Source of the DNA: a bacterium
GTDB lineage: Bacteria > CLD3 > SB21
Direction: 5' to 3'
Assembly (NCBI GenBank): GCA_019695335.1
Contig: JAIBAF010000021.1
Span: 1-53,501, forward strand
Length of the DNA stretch: 53,501 nucleotides
Made by a program: the position numbers and the translations under genes. Below are positions 8,157 through 16,699 of the stretch, piece after piece. Position 1 is the first letter of the stretch; the number at the start of each line of letters is the position of its first letter. The notes below the pieces were generated by a model. The model was given only the letters and a program-made list of their open reading frames with translations. It did no database searches and was not told the DNA's origin.

Positions 8157-9143
8157 ATGAAAACACTAATCGTTTGGTTGACTCTAATCGTTGTTTTTTC
8201 ATTGAACGCACAGGTTTCGCAAATCCGCCCCGTTCATACCTATTCAATTGTCGCTCGGGACACGGTAACCGGCGAAATGGGCGTTGCCGTCCAGTCGCAT
8301 TGGTTTTCAGTGGGCACGACGGTGACGTGGGCGGAGGCGGGCGTTGGCGCGGTAGCTACGCAATCATTCGTCGATCCGGCGTACGGACCACTGGGATTAG
8401 CGCTCATGCGGGCGGGTAAAACCGCTAAACAGGCTTTGGAATCGATTCTTGCCACCGATCCCGGAAAAGATGTCCGGCAGGTCGCAATGATCGACGCCAA
8501 AGGGAACGTTGCCACGCATACAGGCTCCAAATGTATTCAGGGTGCAGGTCACGTCACGGGAAATAATTATTCCGTTCAGGCTAACCTGATGTCGAACGAT
8601 AAAATCTGGGGAGCGATGTCGAAAGCGTATGAGTCATCGAAAGGTGATTTAGCAGACCGAATGCTGGCGGCACTGGAAGCGGCGGAAGCTGTCGGCGGTG
8701 ATATTCGTGGAAAACAATCGGCGGCGATTTTAATTGTCAAACCGCAATCGACCGGACGTTCATGGGCCGATCGCGTGATGGAATTGCGTATTGAAGATCA
8801 TCCTGAGCCGCTCAAAGAATTGCGTCGATTGATCAAAGTACATCGGGCGTATGAATATATGAATCGCGGCGACCTTGCGGTCGAGCACGGAGACATCGAC
8901 GGCGCTCTTAAAGAATACAGCGCTGCCGAAACAATGTTTCCGGATAATCTTGAAATGAAATTTTGGCATGCCATTTCACTGGTCAATGCCGGACGCGTCG
9001 ATGAATCGCTTCCGATCTTCAAAGAAGTATTTCAGAAAGATATGAACTGGGCGACGCTCATTCCACGGTTGCCACAATCCGGCGTCCTGGTTGATGATAA
9101 TGCGGTTATTAAAAAAATCTTATCGGTTGCACCCAAAAAATAA
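8157..9143 (+). CDS. DUF1028 family exported protein, 328 aa
   Basis: A signal peptide (MKTLIVWLTLIVVFSLNAQV) precedes the DUF1028 domain, recognisable by HTYSIVARDTVTGEMGVAVQ, SHWFSVG and the later RSWADRVMELRIEDHPEPLK. This family has an Ntn-hydrolase-like fold, but its reaction is not established. Residues about 230-310 form a short TPR-like helical tail (YEYMNRGDLAVEHGDIDGAL), a known extension in the family. The protein probably acts in the periplasm. A small membrane protein follows after 6 bp, suggesting translational coupling or one operon. Confidence 0.85.
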   Translation: MKTLIVWLTLIVVFSLNAQVSQIRPVHTYSIVARDTVTGEMGVAVQSHWFSVGTTVTWAEAGVGAVATQSFVDPAYGPLGLALMRAGKTAKQALESILATDPGKDVRQVAMIDAKGNVATHTGSKCIQGAGHVTGNNYSVQANLMSNDKIWGAMSKAYESSKGDLADRMLAALEAAEAVGGDIRGKQSAAILIVKPQSTGRSWADRVMELRIEDHPEPLKELRRLIKVHRAYEYMNRGDLAVEHGDIDGALKEYSAAETMFPDNLEMKFWHAISLVNAGRVDESLPIFKEVFQKDMNWATLIPRLPQSGVLVDDNAVIKKILSVAPKK

Positions 9144-9149
9144 TTAAAC

Positions 9150-9428
9150 ATGGTTACACAATATCTTTCACAAGGCGGAGCCTGGAATTATTTTATTCTC
9201 ATCATGTTCGTACTGCTTCTGATGAGCGGACTTATTTTGCTGCTTGTTTCCAAAAATAAACGCCTGTTTTTGGTGTATAGCATTCTGGCGTTTATTCCGC
9301 TGCTGATAGGCTTTTACGGTGATTTTATCCCGGATTCGCCGATGGCGTGGCGTCCGATGCATGTCGGAGTGGTTTCAAGTTTACCGCTGTTGCTTATCGG
9401 ACTATTTGGAATGATCAGGAAAAATTAA
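9150..9428 (+). CDS. Small membrane protein, 92 aa
   Basis: Three hydrophobic segments (about residues 13-33, 38-55, 70-88) separated by short charged loops, with a basic C-terminus MIRKN. It starts 6 bp after the DUF1028 stop, which supports a two-gene operon. I do not recognise a family. The layout fits an integral inner-membrane protein. Confidence 0.65.
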   Translation: MVTQYLSQGGAWNYFILIMFVLLLMSGLILLLVSKNKRLFLVYSILAFIPLLIGFYGDFIPDSPMAWRPMHVGVVSSLPLLLIGLFGMIRKN

Positions 9429-9504
9429 ATACTGGTGATTCGTTGAAATAGTTACCTGAACTTGGTTCAGCGTTTGCCGATATTTACAGTATAATGATTT
9501 CCAT

Positions 9505-9525
9505 ACTCCGAACCGAGTTCGGAGT
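9505..9525. repeat. Perfect 21-bp palindrome, REP-like
   Basis: ACTCCGAAC, CGA, GTTCGGAGT followed by GACATGA. Both 9-base arms match exactly. It lies between the small membrane protein and terC; the GTTCGGAGTGACA end resembles the other intergenic REP-like elements in this window. It has no T-run and is not a typical terminator. Confidence 0.6.
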
Positions 9526-9580
9526 GACATGAACAAATTCGTCATTCAAAATTCGAAATTAAATATGAGGAGGAATTTTT

Positions 9581-10321
9581 GTGGAATGGATCAATGATCC
9601 CCAAGCGTGGATTGCATTGGTTACTTTAACAGCGCTCGAAATAGTTTTGGGCATCGATAATATTATTTTCATTTCGATTTTGTCGAGTAAGCTGCCGCAA
9701 GAACAGCAGAAAAATGCCCGCATGACAGGATTGTCGCTGGCCATGATCACCCGCGTCGGTTTGCTATTCTCATTAACGCTTATTATGCGGCTCACGGCGC
9801 CGGTATTCGTTGTTTTCAGTCAGGAGATTTCAGGTCGTGATATTATTTTGATTGTCGGCGGATTGTTTTTGTTGGCCAAATCCACCCATGAAATCCACGA
9901 AAAACTCGAAGGAGCAGAAGGCGAAGGCACTCACAGAGCCGCGCCGTCGTTCGTGTCGACGATTATTCAAATTCTATTGCTCGACATCGTTTTTTCTTTG
10001 GATTCGGTGATTACAGCCGTTGGTATGGCCAATAATATTCAAATCATGATCGCCGCTGTAGTCATTGCCGTTATTTTTATGATGTTTTTTGCGGGTGCAA
10101 TCAGTGATTTTGTGCATCGCCATCCGACGGTCAAAATGCTGGCGTTGAGTTTTCTTTTATTGATCGGCGTGACACTCATTGCCGAAGGTTTTGATCAGCA
10201 TATTTCGAAAGGATACATTTATTTTGCCATGGCATTCTCGGTATTTGTTGAAATGTTGAATTTGAAATTACGAAAGAAACCCGCTGAGCCGATTCAGTTG
10301 AGAGAAGCATACAAGAATTAA
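9581..10321 (+). CDS. TerC family integral membrane protein, 246 aa
   Basis: About seven membrane segments with the TerC hallmarks: LEIVLGIDNIIFISILSSKL near residue 20-40 and LLDIVFSLDSVITAVGMANN near residue 130-150, each with an acidic residue inside the membrane. TerC-type proteins are linked to tellurite resistance and, in several bacteria, to Mn(II) export that supports metal loading of secreted enzymes. I chose a GTG start at 9581 because AGGAGG lies 7 bases upstream; no in-frame ATG fits as well. No tellurite genes are nearby, so a housekeeping metal role is more likely than resistance. Confidence 0.85.
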   Translation: MEWINDPQAWIALVTLTALEIVLGIDNIIFISILSSKLPQEQQKNARMTGLSLAMITRVGLLFSLTLIMRLTAPVFVVFSQEISGRDIILIVGGLFLLAKSTHEIHEKLEGAEGEGTHRAAPSFVSTIIQILLLDIVFSLDSVITAVGMANNIQIMIAAVVIAVIFMMFFAGAISDFVHRHPTVKMLALSFLLLIGVTLIAEGFDQHISKGYIYFAMAFSVFVEMLNLKLRKKPAEPIQLREAYKN

Positions 10322-10326
10322 TTGAA

Positions 10327-12465
10327 ATGAGGAATCAGAACCAAAAATTCTGGAGTTCTATGCGATTATCTGTTTTGTTTTTATATGTGTTGTTATCGTC
10401 GACTTTAGTCTCGGCGCAAACGACGTCTTTTCTGAATGATAATGAAATCGATATGTTTGTGAATGAATTGTCCGGCGACCGGGCGTTTGAGCACATTCGT
10501 GCGTTGAGCCGATGGCATCGCGATTCCGGTATGGAAGGTTTTTTCAAAGCCGCCGATTATGTTACGCAGGCGGCCAAACAAGCCGGATTGGAAGACGTAA
10601 AGTTTATCGAACAGATCATGGATAGGCCGGCGTATACGGCGAAATCGGCCGAACTTTGGATGGTCGAGCCGGTCGAGATCAAGCTGGCCGATATCGGCGA
10701 TCATGCTGTATATCTTGCTGACGGTAGTTACGATGCCGATCTTACGGCCGAATTGGTTTGGATAGGTTCCGGTAAAGACGGAGAAATTGACAACTTAAAA
10801 TTAAAAAATAAAATCGTATTGACGGACGGAGATCTGGCAATAGTATCCAAAACTGTGTGGCAATATGATGCAGCCGGAATTGTGGCGTTTAGTCCTTCCG
10901 AAAGCCGTTCCGAATTGGATTTTCCGGATCAGGTTTCTTGGAAGCGTCTTCCGCCTGTTCCCGAAGGAAAGAAAGGAACCTTTGCGTTCAGTTTACCGCC
11001 ACGTAAAGGCGAGGTCTTGAAAAAAATTCTCATGTCCAATGATTCGGAGGATTGGTTTGCGACTGGCAAGAAAACCCGCGGTGGAAAAGTTGTATTAAAA
11101 GTCAAAGTCGATACGGAATTCAGTACCAAAAACGGCCGGACAGGCTTTGTGGAAGCCTGGATTCGCGGTTCGAAATACCATGATTCTCAAATTGTCATGA
11201 CCGCACATTTGCAGGAAGAGCAAGGTTCGGCCAATGACGACGGAAGCGGTTGTGCCAACTTGCTGGAATTCGGCCGTACGTTTATGAAATTGATCAGTGA
11301 AGGAAAAATGAAACGGCCGTTGCGCGATATTCGTTTGTGGTGGACGGATGAAATTTATTCCGAGTACGAATATTTCAAAGCCAATCCGAATGAGCCGCAT
11401 AAATTTTTGGCCAATCTGCATCAGGACATGGTTGGAGCGAAACAATCGCTTGGGAGCAGAGTTCAACATCTGATTTTTGCGCCGTATTCACGGATGTCAT
11501 ATCTTGATGCGATGTTTGAAAATATTACAACCTACGTTATTGAAACCAATAACGGATTTCTTTCCGCCAGCCGAACCAATAAACTTCCCCGCCCGCATAC
11601 ACGTCCGATTTACTCGACGCGTGGCAGCCGCGAAGGCTACAATGCGGCGTATGTTCCGTATTTCGGCCAATCCGATCACATGTGTTTTGTCGACGGCGCG
11701 GTGGGTGTGCCTTCAGTCGCGATGATCAATTGGGATGATCCGTACATTCATTCGTCCGATGATGATCTGTGGCAAGTCGACCAGACACAACTCAAACGAA
11801 ATAATTTTATTTACGCAACCATGGCGTATGTGCTCGGATCGGCGGAAAATGAAATTGTTCCGCTTCTGGCGGGCGAGACTTTGGCCCAAAGTCAAAAACG
11901 GCTGGCAAATGATTTGAAAATCGCAAACGAGATTTTGGTGAGTTCCAACGACCGAAACCAGGTATGGAAAGACATGTCGATGGTGATCGAGCAGGGTTTT
12001 GAAAGGGAATTTCGTGCCATCGAATCCGTTCATGTGTTTGTAAGTAACCGGCAGTACAATCAACCGATCGATGCGGCCAGGAAAGCACTGGAGGCGCAGA
12101 AAGTGCAAACGATGCAGTTGATCAATGATTTATTCAAAGCACATTTCGGAGCATCGCCTTTAATTAACTTGAACGAGGCCGAAACAGCCGCTACAAAAAA
12201 AATTCCATACAATGCTTCTGAATTTAAAGATTATTTCAGCTGCCGCGATTCTGTGAAGTATAAAGGCGATTTGCATAAAATCATGCGGGAAGAAGTATTC
12301 AATTTTGTTGATGGTAAGCGCAGCTACCATGATATTTACAAAGCCGTTCGTGCCGAGGCACTAACCGTAGGCGAGTGGTATTATGGCCGTGTGGAATTGA
12401 ACGATGTAACGAGCCTGCTGGATGAGGGTGTTGAGAAAAAAGCTTTGGGATTAAAATCGAAGTAA
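10327..12465 (+). CDS. Exported M28-family metallopeptidase with PA-like insert, 712 aa
   Basis: A signal peptide ends near SAQ at residue 31. A PA-like insert (residues about 130-210) precedes the catalytic domain. Zinc-ligand motifs of M28 aminopeptidases appear in order: TAHLQEEQGSANDDGSG (His and bridging Asp), WWTDEIYSEYEYF (Asp-Glu in place of the usual Glu-Glu), LHQDMVG and DPYIHSSDDDLWQVD (last His). The C-terminal about 170 residues form a helical extension not usual in short M28 enzymes. It probably degrades peptides in the periplasm or outside the cell. It begins 5 bp after terC and ends 5 bp before the DCC gene. Confidence 0.8.
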   Translation: MRNQNQKFWSSMRLSVLFLYVLLSSTLVSAQTTSFLNDNEIDMFVNELSGDRAFEHIRALSRWHRDSGMEGFFKAADYVTQAAKQAGLEDVKFIEQIMDRPAYTAKSAELWMVEPVEIKLADIGDHAVYLADGSYDADLTAELVWIGSGKDGEIDNLKLKNKIVLTDGDLAIVSKTVWQYDAAGIVAFSPSESRSELDFPDQVSWKRLPPVPEGKKGTFAFSLPPRKGEVLKKILMSNDSEDWFATGKKTRGGKVVLKVKVDTEFSTKNGRTGFVEAWIRGSKYHDSQIVMTAHLQEEQGSANDDGSGCANLLEFGRTFMKLISEGKMKRPLRDIRLWWTDEIYSEYEYFKANPNEPHKFLANLHQDMVGAKQSLGSRVQHLIFAPYSRMSYLDAMFENITTYVIETNNGFLSASRTNKLPRPHTRPIYSTRGSREGYNAAYVPYFGQSDHMCFVDGAVGVPSVAMINWDDPYIHSSDDDLWQVDQTQLKRNNFIYATMAYVLGSAENEIVPLLAGETLAQSQKRLANDLKIANEILVSSNDRNQVWKDMSMVIEQGFEREFRAIESVHVFVSNRQYNQPIDAARKALEAQKVQTMQLINDLFKAHFGASPLINLNEAETAATKKIPYNASEFKDYFSCRDSVKYKGDLHKIMREEVFNFVDGKRSYHDIYKAVRAEALTVGEWYYGRVELNDVTSLLDEGVEKKALGLKSK

Positions 12466-12470
12466 ATTTC

Positions 12471-12869
12471 ATGGAATACCCGATCATTCTATTCGACGGC
12501 GTGTGCAACTTGTGCAACGGTTCCGTTTTGTTCATTATTAAACGCGATCCCAAAGCGCAGTTTCGATTCGCATCGCTGCAGTCGGCGTATGGCGAGAATT
12601 TTTTAAAAGAAAAAAACCTTTCAACGAAAGAATACGACTCTATTGTATTGATCGAAGGGGACAGATTTTATACTCAATCATCGGCAGCGCTCCGGATCGC
12701 TAAACGTCTCAATGGCGCTTGGCCGCTCTTCTATATCGGAATTATTATACCGAAATTTCTTCGTGATGCCGTATATAATTTCATCGCAAAAAACCGCTAT
12801 CGCTGGTTCGGCAAGAAAGATGCGTGCATGATTCCCACGCCTGAGCTCCGTTCACGATTTATGGAGTAA
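12471..12869 (+). CDS. DCC family thiol-disulfide oxidoreductase-like protein (DUF393)
   Basis: The N-terminal YPIILFDGVCNLCNGSVLFI holds the family-defining D-G-V-C-x-x-C motif, with Cys12 and Cys15. The fold is thioredoxin-like, and members are predicted to be thiol redox proteins, though the physiological substrate is not known. The 132-aa length is typical. The C-terminus keeps the family's aromatic region (YNFIAKNRYRWFGKKDACM) with one further Cys. The gene starts 5 bp after the M28 peptidase and is followed 2 bp later by the DUF2071 gene, so the three are probably cotranscribed. Confidence 0.88.
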   Translation: MEYPIILFDGVCNLCNGSVLFIIKRDPKAQFRFASLQSAYGENFLKEKNLSTKEYDSIVLIEGDRFYTQSSAALRIAKRLNGAWPLFYIGIIIPKFLRDAVYNFIAKNRYRWFGKKDACMIPTPELRSRFME

Positions 12870-12871
12870 CG

Positions 12872-13582
12872 ATGTCCGTATTTCTAACCGCGCAATGGCT
12901 ACGGCTGATCAATATCACGTACGCCGTTTCACCTGAAATACTCAAACCGCATCTGCCGTCGGGACTGGAATTGGATTTGCGGGACGGCAAAGCTTTTGTA
13001 AGTTTCGTAGCTTTTGATTTTGCTGACACCAGAGTGCTGAGTTTTAAAATTCCGTATCACGTCAATTTTCCCGAAGTGAATCTTCGTTATTATGCCAATT
13101 ATAAAGGTAGACGCGGTGTTGTTTTTTTGCGCGAATTTGTGCCGCGTTTCTGGATTGCGTTCGTCGCTGATCGGATCTACAACGAGCCGTATCAGGCTAT
13201 TGCCATGCATTCGACGTTCGATGAGACCAGCGACAGTTTGTCCATTAGTCATCGTTTAATAAAAAATAAAAAAACTTCATCAGTTGAAGTTAAAGCAGAT
13301 AAAAATACTTTTATTCCGTCGGATAACTCTGTCGAGCATTTTTTTAAAGAGCATGATGTGGGTTTCGGTCGAACAAAAAAAGGCGAGACATTGTGGTATC
13401 GCGTGGAACATCCTGTGTGGGAAGTACATCCGATTAGCGAAATGCGGATCGAAGTTGATTTTGAGAATCTGTATGGAACTGAATGGAAGTTTTTAAAAGA
13501 TGCAGAACCTTACTGTGCTTTACTGGCCAAAGGATCCGGCATTAAAGTATTTGGGGCCGAATCACTTTCATCATTGAAGTGA
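12872..13582 (+). CDS. DUF2071 (YqjF-like) family protein, 236 aa
   Basis: Matches the DUF2071 family by AQWLRLINITYAVSPEILKP and HLPSGLELDLRDGKAFVSFV near the start, NFPEVNLRYYANYKGRRGV in the middle and a conserved YHVNFPEV element. The fold is thought to be acetoacetate-decarboxylase-like, but activity is not established for the family. No membrane segment or signal peptide is seen. The start is 2 bp after the DCC stop, implying translational coupling. It converges on the thioredoxin gene, whose stop is only 8 bp away, and no terminator is visible between them. Confidence 0.8.
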   Translation: MSVFLTAQWLRLINITYAVSPEILKPHLPSGLELDLRDGKAFVSFVAFDFADTRVLSFKIPYHVNFPEVNLRYYANYKGRRGVVFLREFVPRFWIAFVADRIYNEPYQAIAMHSTFDETSDSLSISHRLIKNKKTSSVEVKADKNTFIPSDNSVEHFFKEHDVGFGRTKKGETLWYRVEHPVWEVHPISEMRIEVDFENLYGTEWKFLKDAEPYCALLAKGSGIKVFGAESLSSLK

Positions 13583-13590
13583 TCGGATGA

Positions 13591-14391
13591 TTAGTATAAA
13601 GCCATGCCAAATCGCGGCCGCCATGCGAGCGTGATAGGGTGGTCGTCTCCTAAGAATTGAAAAATGCCAATGCAAGCTTTACGTGCCGCTTCATTGAAGT
13701 AAGTTTTGTCAATGATGATCGTCTGGACTAAGACTTCGAGTGCTGCCTCAAAATCTTTTTTTCGTAGTGCGTTTAATCCGCGTATCAATCCTTCCTTTAT
13801 CGAACTTTCAGGGAAAGTTGAAATTTCCGTCATCAACAAAGAAGTTATGAAACGGATATTTTGTACGACATCATACATCGGAGCGTTTTCATCACAATCT
13901 TTGATGATTTCTGCGGCACGTTCCGGTTCGTCGAAGACCAAAAGCTTTGCCAAAAGGATTTGCGCTTCAGGGATCCTTGCCGTCGCTAAAGTTTCGAGAA
14001 CGGTTTTCGCCTGATCGTGATTGCCCTCTTCGAGTAACCGGGAGGCGTGTTGCAGCAATGTTTTTTCTTCTGATGGAAGATTATCTTTAAGCCATTGGCG
14101 AATCATCGGTTCCGGTAGCGCTCCAACAAATTCGTTGATCACGCGGCCTTTATCGAAAAGCTTAACGGCCGGAATACTTTGAATGCCAAATTGGGCCGCA
14201 ACATCCTGATGCTGTTCTACGTTCAGTTTTACGAGTTTCCATTTTCCATCTGACTCACCGGCCAATCGCTCTAAAACAGGTCCAATTACGCGGCACGGTC
14301 CGCACCATTCCGCCCAAAAATCAACCAAAACCGGAATCTGTAAACTTGCTTCAATGACTTCCTTATGAAAATCGTTGATTTCGAAAGGCAT
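13591..14391 (-). CDS. Thioredoxin-domain co-chaperone, CnoX/YbbN-like, 266 aa
   Basis: Residues 1-105 are a thioredoxin domain with the active site WAEWCGPC (Cys30, Cys33) and a cis-proline loop QSIPAVKLF. Residues 110-266 are helical TPR-like repeats (LLEEGNHDQAKTVLETLATA), the architecture of CnoX/YbbN. Those proteins protect clients against oxidative damage and hand them to chaperones. CnoX from Escherichia coli lacks an active CGPC (it has SxxC), whereas this protein keeps both cysteines, so it may also be a redox enzyme. No signal peptide, so cytoplasmic. Confidence 0.85.
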   Translation of the reverse strand: MPFEINDFHKEVIEASLQIPVLVDFWAEWCGPCRVIGPVLERLAGESDGKWKLVKLNVEQHQDVAAQFGIQSIPAVKLFDKGRVINEFVGALPEPMIRQWLKDNLPSEEKTLLQHASRLLEEGNHDQAKTVLETLATARIPEAQILLAKLLVFDEPERAAEIIKDCDENAPMYDVVQNIRFITSLLMTEISTFPESSIKEGLIRGLNALRKKDFEAALEVLVQTIIIDKTYFNEAARKACIGIFQFLGDDHPITLAWRPRFGMALY

Positions 14392-14429
14392 AGTTGTCTT
14401 TTTAAAAAAGGGTGATAAAATAGGGGGGA

Positions 14430-15047
14430 TTACAAACTGATCTTTCGGATGACGGTGAGAACTTTAGCTATTACAGTGAAATGATCCAGAGGCATATCCG
14501 GAAATTCCGGATTGTCGGCGGATGTTATTTTTCCGGTTTCCGTATCCTGAATTCGCCTGATACTCAATACATCATACGGATCTTTGAGGAGTACTGAATC
14601 GCCGTGCTTTCCCTTATCGGTGCGGATCATGATGACCAGGTCATCTTTTTTCAATTTCCAATGCAGTTCATTATTTTCTACGGATAATGCGATAGAACCG
14701 GGATCCAATTCCGGTAATGATAACGATCCGATAATCAGGTTGCTAGGCAATTTGTTCCAGTTAGACGGTATTGAATGAACAATCGGAATCGTTTTGTTGG
14801 CATAATACATGATCTCCGGTTCGCTGACAATCGAAGATTCGCGAAACATTTTACCATTGCCGAAGAGAAGCCAGCTGACATCGACGCCTTTTTTGTATAA
14901 GCTATTAAGAAAATCAATCGGTAAATCGCCTTCGCCCGATTCATAGCGGCTTACATACTGCTGCCGGAGATTGAATTTCCTGGCAAATTCATTTTGAGTC
15001 AATTGCAAAGTTTCGCGTATCTGTTTTAAGCGGTTGCCCCGGTGCAT
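14430..15047 (-). CDS. XRE-type repressor with S24/LexA-like C-terminal domain lacking catalytic residues
   Basis: Residues 5-60 form a Cro/C1-type helix-turn-helix (LKQIRETLQLTQNEFARKFN, then LRQQYVSRYESGEGDLP). The C-terminal half aligns with the S24 peptidase-like dimer domain of phage repressors and LexA, with KKDDLVIMI, GDSVLLKD and VLSIRRI in the expected order. At the place of the usual G-D-S-M, the sequence reads N-N-E-L, and the expected lysine is Arg, so self-cleavage is unlikely. A palindrome sits directly upstream (15054-15067), fitting autoregulation. A small HTH gene diverges from it. This pair may be a phage-derived or stand-alone switch; the target genes are unknown. Confidence 0.75.
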   Translation of the reverse strand: MHRGNRLKQIRETLQLTQNEFARKFNLRQQYVSRYESGEGDLPIDFLNSLYKKGVDVSWLLFGNGKMFRESSIVSEPEIMYYANKTIPIVHSIPSNWNKLPSNLIIGSLSLPELDPGSIALSVENNELHWKLKKDDLVIMIRTDKGKHGDSVLLKDPYDVLSIRRIQDTETGKITSADNPEFPDMPLDHFTVIAKVLTVIRKISL

Positions 15048-15053
15048 AAAAGT

Positions 15054-15067
15054 TTAAACACGTTTAA
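15054..15067. promoter_or_regulatory. Candidate operator palindrome upstream of the XRE repressor
   Basis: TTAAAC-AC-GTTTAA, a 6+2+6 palindrome starting 7 bases upstream of the repressor's ATG (15047). Its place suits a repressor blocking its own transcription or translation initiation. No second copy was noted in the divergent region. Confidence 0.5.
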
Positions 15068-15082
15068 TGTGTGATAATTTTC

Positions 15083-15111
15083 TTGACAATACAGATTTAT
15101 TGTGTTAGATT
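15083..15111 (+). promoter_or_regulatory. Candidate sigma-70-type promoter for the small HTH gene
   Basis: TTGACA (15083-15088), 17-base spacer, TAGATT (15106-15111). It points to the HTH gene at 15249 and would give a leader of about 130 bases. The operator palindrome at 15054-15067 is 16 bases upstream, close enough for the divergent repressor to affect it. Confidence 0.55.
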
Positions 15112-15248
15112 CTAATCCGAAATTAAAGGCTAAAGTACGTCAGATTCAGTCGTTCGAAACATTTTCTAAAAGATACCAACGCATCAAATCGGCTTGCAAG
15201 TTATTCGTTTTTACGAACTAACGCAAGAGTTAATTATCAATACATACA

Positions 15249-15470
15249 ATGAAGCGTCAAGTCAAGTTGACGGAAGCAGCGTTTGAAACATTAAAACGAA
15301 TCCGGGTCAGGCTCTATGAGCACAAGATCGGTCAAAAAAAATTGGCCAATGCAATGCGGTGTTCGGTCGACTATATTAATCGGGTGCTCAATGGCCGGAC
15401 ACATGTTTCTGATGAACAAATCGCCAAAATTAACCGGTTAGTCCAACGCCTAATCAATGATAAAAATTGA
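15249..15470 (+). CDS. Small helix-turn-helix protein, 73 aa
   Basis: A short basic protein whose centre, IGQKKLANAMRCSVDYINRV then LNGRTHVSD, reads as a helix-turn-helix of the XRE kind. No other domain fits in the length. It diverges from the S24-like repressor gene at 14430-15047 and has its own candidate promoter and a strong terminator just downstream (15503-15536), so it is probably a single-gene transcript. It could be a Cro-like partner of the repressor. No clear ribosome binding site is seen. Confidence 0.65.
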   Translation: MKRQVKLTEAAFETLKRIRVRLYEHKIGQKKLANAMRCSVDYINRVLNGRTHVSDEQIAKINRLVQRLINDKN

Positions 15471-15502
15471 GAGTCCCAATGCTTCGGCATTTAGGATGAT
15501 CG

Positions 15503-15536
15503 CCACGAGTGTCCCCCCCGCTCGTGGTTTTTTTTT
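15503..15536 (+). terminator. Rho-independent terminator after the small HTH gene
   Basis: Stem CCACGAG (15503-15509) / CTCGTGG (15521-15527), C-rich loop, then nine Ts. A longer open frame runs through it into the next gene from 15457, but that N-terminus is implausible because it would be encoded across this hairpin. Confidence 0.85.
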
Positions 15537-15597
15537 CCGTTATAGTGGCTTTTTATTTGAAACTCAATCGGACATTTCTTACAATGGTGCCTATAAT

Positions 15598-16497
15598 ATG
15601 CGATCCAAAATTTACATCGTCATAGTCGGACTGCTTTTAATGGGGGGCAGCAGTGTTGCAGTCTGGTTTTACCAGAATGAGGAATATGTTCGGCCGGCAA
15701 TTGACCGCCGTATCGAAGCCGAGGTAGAATTAAAAATGGCGCGGGACAGTATCCGGATGCAGCAGGGCATTAATGAGAGGCTTTCGGAGGAAAACAAATG
15801 GTATCAATTGATCATACCTCCGGAAAGTGGCGTTTACTACCCCGCTGAATTTTCGCATCAGTTTTACATCTATGGCCAGCAAAAAGGAAAATATCTCGAA
15901 CTTGCATTCAGCGCGAATAAGTATTTTGCGCATCATCGTAGAAAACAAGGCAATGGCTTACAGCGTGTGATCGATGCATCGACGCCGCACGAGACATTTT
16001 TGTATGAAATTCTGGATAGCCTCAGAATTGTTCCCAATGACTCAGTTCATTTTGACGAGAATGCACAGAAAATTTTATATTTCGTCAATAGCATTCCATA
16101 TCACGAGAAGAAAGAATATTATGTCAAAATGCCGATTGAGACGCTGGCGGAAGGTCGTGGTAATTGTGCTGATCTGGCTGTTTTGATGCATTCGCTCATG
16201 ATCACCGCCGGCCTCGATGCGATGATTGTTTTTCCAACTCAAGGCGACAGCCTGGATCACGCCATGGTCGGTGTGTACGGCGATTTTAATGAAGATCGTA
16301 CCCGGACTTATTTTACTTATCCCGACAGCAATGGGAAAAAATATTATCTCTGCCAGCCAACGGGTACCGACGACATGCGGTATCCTATCCTGCATAAAGT
16401 AGGCTATTCCAAACGCTATCCATACACCGTTATCTTCAAAGATTCAATCTCCGTCGTGGAAAATAAAAAAGAATGGCTGAAACACGGCCGCCGGTAA
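15598..16497 (+). CDS. Membrane-anchored transglutaminase-like protein, about 299 aa
   Basis: From the ATG at 15598 the protein starts with a membrane anchor (KIYIVIVGLLLMGGSSVAVW), then a short coiled-coil segment. The rest resembles a transglutaminase-like fold: the Cys nucleophile in GRGNCADLAVL and the His in LDHAMVGVYG are in family order. Such bacterial proteins are often exported cysteine proteases or protein cross-linkers; the substrate here is unknown. I reject the longer frame starting at 15457 because it crosses a terminator hairpin and overlaps the HTH gene. No clear Shine-Dalgarno sequence precedes 15598, so the exact start remains open. Confidence 0.7.
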   Translation: MRSKIYIVIVGLLLMGGSSVAVWFYQNEEYVRPAIDRRIEAEVELKMARDSIRMQQGINERLSEENKWYQLIIPPESGVYYPAEFSHQFYIYGQQKGKYLELAFSANKYFAHHRRKQGNGLQRVIDASTPHETFLYEILDSLRIVPNDSVHFDENAQKILYFVNSIPYHEKKEYYVKMPIETLAEGRGNCADLAVLMHSLMITAGLDAMIVFPTQGDSLDHAMVGVYGDFNEDRTRTYFTYPDSNGKKYYLCQPTGTDDMRYPILHKVGYSKRYPYTVIFKDSISVVENKKEWLKHGRR

Positions 16498-16606
16498 TAT
16501 TGAATTCCTTCCTGTTTTATCGTTCGACGACTAGTATCATTATTCCCCAAAACATGACAACCGTCATTTTCTATTATAATCAGTAGGTTATATTTCAGAA
16601 GGTGAA

Positions 16607-16674
16607 GGTCAAGACATCCTCATAAATCAGACCAAAAACGTCAAAAAATCAACATGCGGATGTCGTGCCTGACC
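16607..16674 (+). promoter_or_regulatory. Possible leader RNA stem upstream of nifJ
   Basis: GGTCA (16607-16611) and GACATCC (16613-16619) can pair with GGATGTC (16658-16664) and TGACC (16670-16674), with an internal bulge and a loop of about 38 bases. It ends about 12 bases before the GGAGG of nifJ. A TATAAT at 16575-16580 could be the -10 element of the nifJ promoter, but the best -35 (ATGACA) is only 15 bases upstream. Confidence 0.4.
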
Positions 16675-16699
16675 GGATTTAATCACGGAGGTATAGTCG

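Noticed and set aside
15457-15597. N-terminal extension of the transglutaminase-like gene
   Set aside because: It overlaps the end of the HTH gene and runs through a strong terminator hairpin; the membrane anchor begins at 15598.
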